Below are positions 9,022 to 12,282 of a DNA stretch of 12,282 bases, one piece after another. The notes under the pieces were generated by a model. That model did no database searches. It was not told where the DNA came from and saw only the letters and a list, made by a program, of their open reading frames with translations. Source of the DNA: Chloroflexota bacterium (GTDB taxonomy: Bacteria; Chloroflexota; Dehalococcoidia; DSTF01; RBG-16-68-14); NCBI GenBank assembly GCA_022573935.1, contig JACZTE010000006.1:1-12282 (forward strand). The letters run 5' to 3'. The translations under genes were made by a program, and so were the position numbers. The first letter of the stretch is position 1. Every line of letters begins with the position of its first letter.

Positions 9022-9563
9022 GATCGTACCTCCACTCTTGCATCGCGAAGGTTACTTCCGGCTCCGTAGAACAGGCCAATGACCCCCGTGGCGTAGATGT
9101 CATCACCTTCGACCAACAGTGCTATCTGAGGCAGGTTTTGGGTCGCCTGACCCAGCACGACCATGCCGTTATGGCGCAGGTCAAACGTGGTGAAGTGGCA
9201 CGGGCAAGGGCCCATGATCTTGTGCTCATCCTTGTACTGGCCGATGAGAGGACAGCCCATGTGGGTGCAGAGATAAGAGAACGCTACGATGTCCTCTTCG
9301 GGCCCAACCCCGATCTGGGCAGCTTCGCCGAGCTTGACGACGAAGTTCTGCTGGCCTCCCGCTGGATAGGCGAAGTCCAACGGTTCGCCCTGACGCAACT
9401 CGCTGAGCGCTGCGATACGCTCCTTCGCGTATGCGAGCATGACCACGTCAGGCTCGCCATCGTCGCCGCAGCCGACCAGCAGGACCGCCACGACACCGGC
9501 CCCTGTCGCGCCCACAGCGATGAGGAACTCCCGACGGGACGTTCGGACAGTGGAGAGAAACAT
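9018..9563 (-). CDS. aioB: Arsenite oxidase-type Rieske small subunit AioB, Tat-exported, possible lipoprotein
   Basis: A 181-residue Rieske [2Fe-2S] protein that would take electrons from AioA and pass them to a periplasmic carrier. The Tat signal SRREFL (9-14) is followed by a hydrophobic segment to residue 31. LVGC (29-32) reads as a lipobox, so the protein may be lipid-anchored at Cys32. The cluster ligands are Cys99, His101, Cys120 and His123; Cys104 and Cys122 are placed to form the disulfide found in bc1-type and many AioB Rieske proteins. The C-terminal half resembles known AioB: GQATQNLPQIALLV, then DIYATGVIGLFYG and GSNL. Tat signal on the small subunit only is the known AioBA pattern. 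The start has AAGGGAG 5 nt upstream (9569-9575). It is the first gene of the molybdoenzyme cluster and overlaps aioA by 4 nt. Confidence 0.9.
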   Translation of the reverse strand: MFLSTVRTSRREFLIAVGATGAGVVAVLLVGCGDDGEPDVVMLAYAKERIAALSELRQGEPLDFAYPAGGQQNFVVKLGEAAQIGVGPEEDIVAFSYLCTHMGCPLIGQYKDEHKIMGPCPCHFTTFDLRHNGMVVLGQATQNLPQIALLVEGDDIYATGVIGLFYGAGSNLRDARVEVRS

Positions 9564-9592
9564 GTGCGCTCCCTTCGAGGCTCGTTCAGTAC

Positions 9593-9612
9593 TGTGTGTA
9601 TATTTTCACACA
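9593..9612. promoter_or_regulatory. Palindromic operator candidate (CRP/FNR-like) upstream of aioB
   Basis: TGTGTG, an AT-only 8-nt spacer and CACACA form a perfect 6-bp inverted repeat in otherwise GC-rich DNA, 29 bp before the aioB start codon. Its core at 9595-9610 reads TGTGT-N6-TCACA, close to the TGTGA-N6-TCACA box of CRP/FNR family regulators. It is the only strong palindrome found between the phyH relic and aioB, so it may control the whole cluster. No convincing -35/-10 pair accompanies it. Confidence 0.45.
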
Positions 9613-9793
9613 TTAGCGTCGCCGAACGATGGGCCGAACGGCCTGTAATGCAAGGGCCATTGGTAACGACGAGGGATTCGCGGCGGTCTACGTTGGTGGC
9701 GATCAGCGGAGTACGCGGTGCGACCGTCGGAGGGTGAGAAGCGACATCCAGGACTCCTTTCCCAGACGGCTGGTCGGAGTCTTCGGGCAACGC

Positions 9794-10123
9794 CTATCTT
9801 AAGGCAAGTGAGTTCGGCGAACAAGCGCTCCCTTTCGCTGCACTAAGCTGGTAGCTCGGGCCGAGTACACGGTCCAGCACTCCGAGCACGAGTGGGTGGG
9901 TCGCAGGGGCATCGAAGAGCCGGGTCTTAGCGAACAGAGCGTAGATCCGCCTGGTGCTGAATCCCTCGAAGTCGTTTCGTCCAGTGGGAAGGGAGCTGAG
10001 GATCTTGGTCAGATCGGCCCGGATCGCTGAGACTTCTTGATGACTAAGGACGCCTTCGACCACAGCGAAGCCATCCGATTTAAGAGAGGCAACGATCTCG
10101 TCTACGCTCGTCTCGATAGTCAT
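9794..10123 (-). pseudogene. 5' remnant of a phytanoyl-CoA dioxygenase (PhyH) family gene
   Basis: The 109-codon frame starts like a PhyH-family protein: DGFAVVEGVLS, then EVSAIRADL, TRRIYALFAKT and ATHPLVLGVLDRVLGPSYQLSA. Intact members are about 250-300 residues and continue with the strand carrying the iron-binding HxD motif and a later His. Here similarity stops at about residue 95 and is replaced by 14 unrelated residues and a stop, so no Fe(II)/2-oxoglutarate site can form. I see no remaining PhyH sequence in any frame between this point and aioB, so the 3' part seems deleted or replaced rather than frameshifted. There is no clear SD before the ATG. An alternative is a small expressed protein of unknown role, which I think unlikely. 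Confidence 0.7.
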
Positions 10124-10193
10124 GCCGGGCGTATGATAACATGCGGTCTTGGCTTTGCGTGGCCCACGGCTAGCGGGCCGCGGCCCCGGTCAC

Positions 10194-10228
10194 GGAGAAA
10201 GAGAAGAGCGCCCCAAGTCGGGACGCTC
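10194..10228 (-). terminator. Candidate intrinsic terminator after the secreted-protein gene
   Basis: On minus-strand RNA, GAGCGUCCC, a 5-nt loop and GGGGCGCUC form a 9-bp stem (10206-10228), complete only if one G-U pair is allowed. That pair exists as G-U only on the minus transcript; the plus transcript would have an A-C mismatch, which fits termination in the direction of the genes. The stem is followed by a pyrimidine tract, UUCUCUUUCUCC, which is not a pure U-run. It starts about 60 nt after the stop at 10289. Confidence 0.55.
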
Positions 10229-10288
10229 CTCGTTCTAGCAAACTTCGCGTTTGGGACTATCTCGCCCAGCGCCTCCTTTTCGCCCTCC

Positions 10289-11965
10289 CTACGGCGGTGC
10301 GATGCAGCTGTGGTTGAACTGGCGGAACAAGGAGAGGAGGTCGAGAAAGCTGATCGACCCATCTGCTGGTAGCTCATCCCACAGATCCCCGCCTGGCATG
10401 ATGCCGCCGCGATCGAACCGCGGATGGTAGTTGCCAGGGCCTGGGTCTGGCGTATCGATCGGGTCGCTGAAGCGATTGATTGGCGCCAGGCCGCCGTTGT
10501 CGGTGGTGTTGAAGCGCGACTGAACGCCCAGTAGATCTAGAAAAGAGATAGCCTTATCTAGGTCCGTGTCGAAGAAGTCCCAGTAGTGGTTGGGGTCGCG
10601 CCGGCCACCAAGCCTTTCGTCTGGGCCCAGCTCCTCGCCGTCCGTGCAGCCGTCACGGTCGGTGTCTACCGCGCAGACGATCAAGACGGAGTCGGCCACC
10701 TGCTTGCCGTCCTTCGCCACCGACGTCAGGTAAGTCTCCTCAATCCCAGGGGCTAAGTTCGAGTTGAAGTAGTGGCTGTTGCTGGTTCCGATTCCCCCGA
10801 CGAGGTCGACCTGGCCAGTCTGTCCCTCGGCGTTACATTCGAACTGGATGTTCGCTAGCACATCCGAGTACGTGCTGGCTGTGAACCCTCCTCCACAGGT
10901 CAGGGTGTATCTTCCTGGGGTTTTGGTCTCGCTGCCCGATATGCATGCGGGCCAGCGGTTTTCGGTGATCCCTGGCTGCTGTTGCAAGGTCAAGTTATCG
11001 GTATATTGCAGCACTATTTTGTAGATGGTGAAGCCGCGCTCAGGCGGCACGAGGGCGAGGACATCGACGCTGAACGCCCCGCCGCCGACGACGCACTCGC
11101 GATCGACGCCGGTGCCCACACACACGACCTGCTGTGTCTTCTCCTTATCGGCATAGACCTCGAACGCCATGCTGGGATTGGTTGGCAGCACGGGCGTGGC
11201 GGTCGGCGTCGGCGTGACTGTCGGTGTCGGCGTGGGCGTGGGCATAGGCGTGGGCGTCGGTGTCGGCGTGGGCGTAGGCGTGGGCGTGGCGGTCGGCAAC
11301 TCGGCGCAGGTGATCTTGGCGCTGGCGGTAACTTGGTTGCCCGCCTGGTCCTGTACCGTCTTCACCTGGATAACCGAGAAGTCCGTGCCGCTGTAGAACG
11401 CGCCGCCAAGCTGCAGCGGGTCGGCTGCGATGACGGTGATCTCGTAGGTGCCCTCCGTGTTGCAGCTATAGGCGAAGTCCGCCAGTTCGACGCCGGCTCT
11501 TCCGTCGAGCACGCCACCACCATCGTCCATGGGGCCCGCTGACAGCACGTTGATCGAGTGCTTGGTAGCGGTGTGAGACGTTGTACAGGTGGTAATCGTC
11601 GAGTTCGCGAGGATAGGAGGATGGATCTCGACCCGACAATCCAGAAGATTCGTGGTGATGAAGTCAACCGGCCCGTTGTACTCGATCCCGCCACCCGCTG
11701 GGATGACCACGCCAAAGGAGTAGCCACCAACATCCGCCGGGTCAGTAACGTCTGGGGCCGGGTCAGTCACCACCTGGATGGCGAACTTGCCGCCCACCGT
11801 GATGCTCGTGATCTCCGTGCTCTTGTCGGGGCTGGTGATCTTCAGGCTCATCCCTACGTCACCGGCCGCCTCAGCAGAGAGGAACATCACCATCGCCAAG
11901 ACGGCGATGAATAGGAGCGCCAGTATTCCCACGATCTTGCGCGTATGTACCGTGCTTGCATTCAC
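10289..11965 (-). CDS. Secreted or surface protein with cohesin-like regions, Pro-Thr linker and EF-hand/dockerin-like C-terminus
   Basis: A 558-residue exported protein. Residues 1-33 are a signal peptide (hydrophobic 11-29, AEA before the probable cut at 33/34). Two beta-rich regions (about 35-222 and 266-433) have the low-charge, Gly/Thr/Val-rich look of cohesin-like folds. They are joined by a Pro-Thr linker (224-262). A calcium-type segment DTDRDGC (434-440) follows, then two related loops: DTDLDKAISFLD (466-477), which fits the EF-hand spacing, and ELPADGSISFLD (531-542), a weaker version; both continue in a similar 'LL....(R)F' helix, as in dockerins. This style is familiar from Dehalococcoidia genomes (recollection, not a search). 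The start is GTG, supported by AGGAGGT 8 nt upstream. A consensus promoter precedes it and a candidate terminator follows. Function is unknown; adhesion or matrix assembly is possible. It has no evident link to the molybdoenzymes. Confidence 0.85.
   Translation of the reverse strand: MNASTVHTRKIVGILALLFIAVLAMVMFLSAEAAGDVGMSLKITSPDKSTEITSITVGGKFAIQVVTDPAPDVTDPADVGGYSFGVVIPAGGGIEYNGPVDFITTNLLDCRVEIHPPILANSTITTCTTSHTATKHSINVLSAGPMDDGGGVLDGRAGVELADFAYSCNTEGTYEITVIAADPLQLGGAFYSGTDFSVIQVKTVQDQAGNQVTASAKITCAELPTATPTPTPTPTPTPTPMPTPTPTPTVTPTPTATPVLPTNPSMAFEVYADKEKTQQVVCVGTGVDRECVVGGGAFSVDVLALVPPERGFTIYKIVLQYTDNLTLQQQPGITENRWPACISGSETKTPGRYTLTCGGGFTASTYSDVLANIQFECNAEGQTGQVDLVGGIGTSNSHYFNSNLAPGIEETYLTSVAKDGKQVADSVLIVCAVDTDRDGCTDGEELGPDERLGGRRDPNHYWDFFDTDLDKAISFLDLLGVQSRFNTTDNGGLAPINRFSDPIDTPDPGPGNYHPRFDRGGIMPGGDLWDELPADGSISFLDLLSLFRQFNHSCIAPP
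11192..11296. repeat. Hexanucleotide-type repeat encoding the Pro-Thr linker
   Basis: A run of variants of a 6-bp unit (GGCGTG/GGCGTC/GGTGTC on the plus strand) encodes alternating Pro and Thr in the secreted protein, broken by single Met, Val and Ala residues. It links the two cohesin-like regions. Third-position variation shows the repeat is old enough to have diverged while the Pro-Thr alternation is kept. Confidence 0.9.
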
Positions 11966-11973
11966 GAGAGCGA

Positions 11974-11980
11974 ACCTCCT
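11974..11980 (-). promoter_or_regulatory. Shine-Dalgarno site that fixes a GTG start
   Basis: AGGAGGT lies 8 nt before the GTG at 11965-11963. The frame beginning at this GTG gives a clean signal peptide. The ATG at 11961-11959 is in another frame, so it is not the start of this gene. Confidence 0.8.
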
Positions 11981-12073
11981 ACGGTCTAGAGGTCATGACT
12001 CCCTTACACGAGTAGTAGCTGATGACCGAGCATGGCACCAACTGCGCCCATGGCCGGGGCCTAAGACGCGCTG

Positions 12074-12101
12074 ATTATAGCAGGAGTGCGAAGGCTGTCA
12101 A
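12074..12101 (-). promoter_or_regulatory. Consensus sigma70 promoter (TTGACA-N16-TATAAT)
   Basis: Reading the minus strand, TTGACA (12101-12096) and TATAAT (12079-12074) are both perfect consensus hexamers, 16 bp apart. Transcription would start near 12067 and give a leader of about 100 nt before the GTG at 11965. The rest of 11966-12205 holds no gene I can support. A perfect pair is rare in GC-rich DNA, so strong housekeeping expression of the secreted-protein gene is likely. Confidence 0.8.
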
Positions 12102-12205
12102 GGCACCGCTCTCACCCTGGCATGGCCGTGACTTCTAGGTTGAGTCCGCCCATTCGGGTTCTGGGCTACCGGAGGGCCTAGCCTCGGCTTGGTGGAGCAT
12201 CCGCT

Positions 12206-12282
12206 CTACACCTCCCGCCTCCTCGCGTACCAGGCCGCGCCGCCGAGGGCGACGGTGCCTGCCACGACAGCGGCGATAACTC
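12206..12282 (-). CDS. C-terminal membrane tail of an unknown protein (5' part beyond the window)
   Basis: Only the last 24 codons and a TAG stop are in view. They encode VIAAVVAGTVALGGAAWYAR followed by RREV: one hydrophobic helix of about 18 residues and a short Arg-rich cytoplasmic end. This is typical of a single-pass C-terminal anchor on an extracellular protein, as in many secreted proteins of Chloroflexota and other monoderms. No sorting motif such as LPxTG is visible in this short part. The neighbouring gene also encodes an exported protein. The other two minus-strand frames here are Arg/Ser/Pro-rich and look non-coding. Confidence 0.55.
   Translation of the reverse strand, partial: VIAAVVAGTVALGGAAWYARRREV

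Noticed and set aside
6499..9563. Calling the Rieske/molybdopterin pair an iodate reductase (IdrAB)
   Set aside because: The two families are related, but all four arsenite-site residues appear conserved and no IdrP-type peroxidase genes are adjacent. It remains the main alternative.
10175..10186. Perfect 12-bp palindrome GGGCCGCGGCCC
   Set aside because: No loop, all G/C, and no nearby promoter elements; likely chance in GC-rich intergenic DNA.
11192..11296. Short regular repeats that could suggest a CRISPR array or minisatellite
   Set aside because: The period is 6 bp, without spacers, and it encodes an in-frame Pro-Thr linker inside a gene.
12164..12183. GGCTA...TAGCC hairpin after the C-terminal tail gene as a terminator
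   Set aside because: Only 5 bp with a 10-nt loop and no U-tract.

Overview
The window comes from a GC-rich bacterium, most likely a member of the Chloroflexota (Dehalococcoidia/SAR202-like). This is an inference. It rests on the style of the secreted protein at 10289-11965 (cohesin-like domains, Pro-Thr linker, 'DxDxDG...GPD..LGG.RDP...WDFFD' calcium region), a phytanoyl-CoA dioxygenase relic, and a lipobox on a Tat-exported Rieske protein. No rRNA or marker gene is present to prove it. Every gene I can support lies on the minus strand, so the window reads biologically from right to left.

Right part (about 9790-12282). First comes the C-terminal membrane tail of an unknown protein that runs off the right edge. 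Next is a textbook sigma70 promoter (TTGACA, 16 bp, TATAAT) that probably drives a 558-residue secreted or surface protein with two beta-rich, cohesin-like regions, a Pro-Thr linker and EF-hand/dockerin-like loops, followed by a candidate intrinsic terminator. A 109-codon fragment of a phytanoyl-CoA dioxygenase-like gene follows. It loses homology before its iron-binding residues and looks like a relic.

Left part (1-9563). This is one tightly packed molybdoenzyme gene cluster of at least seven genes: aioB (Tat-exported Rieske protein), aioA (arsenite-oxidase-type molybdopterin catalytic subunit), a MobB-FmdE fusion, mobA, then a type II DMSO-reductase-family set in the unusual order alpha1 - beta - alpha2. 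Alpha2 is cut by the left edge. Spacing (4-nt overlaps, 3, 14, 50 and 66 nt gaps) and strong Shine-Dalgarno sites suggest co-transcription. A CRP/FNR-like palindrome sits just upstream of aioB.

How the parts may work together (inference): AioBA would take electrons from arsenite, or a related oxyanion, outside the cytoplasmic membrane. MobB-FmdE and MobA would finish and deliver the bis-MGD cofactor that both molybdoenzymes need. The type II enzyme (relatives include nitrate, selenate and chlorate reductases and ethylbenzene and dimethylsulfide dehydrogenases) could be the electron sink or a second oxidase. A shared cluster of an AioBA-type enzyme, its cofactor genes and a two-alpha/one-beta type II enzyme is the most notable thing in the window. 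No haem gamma subunit, TorD/NarJ-type chaperone, cytochrome c or ars gene is visible; any of these could lie beyond the left edge.
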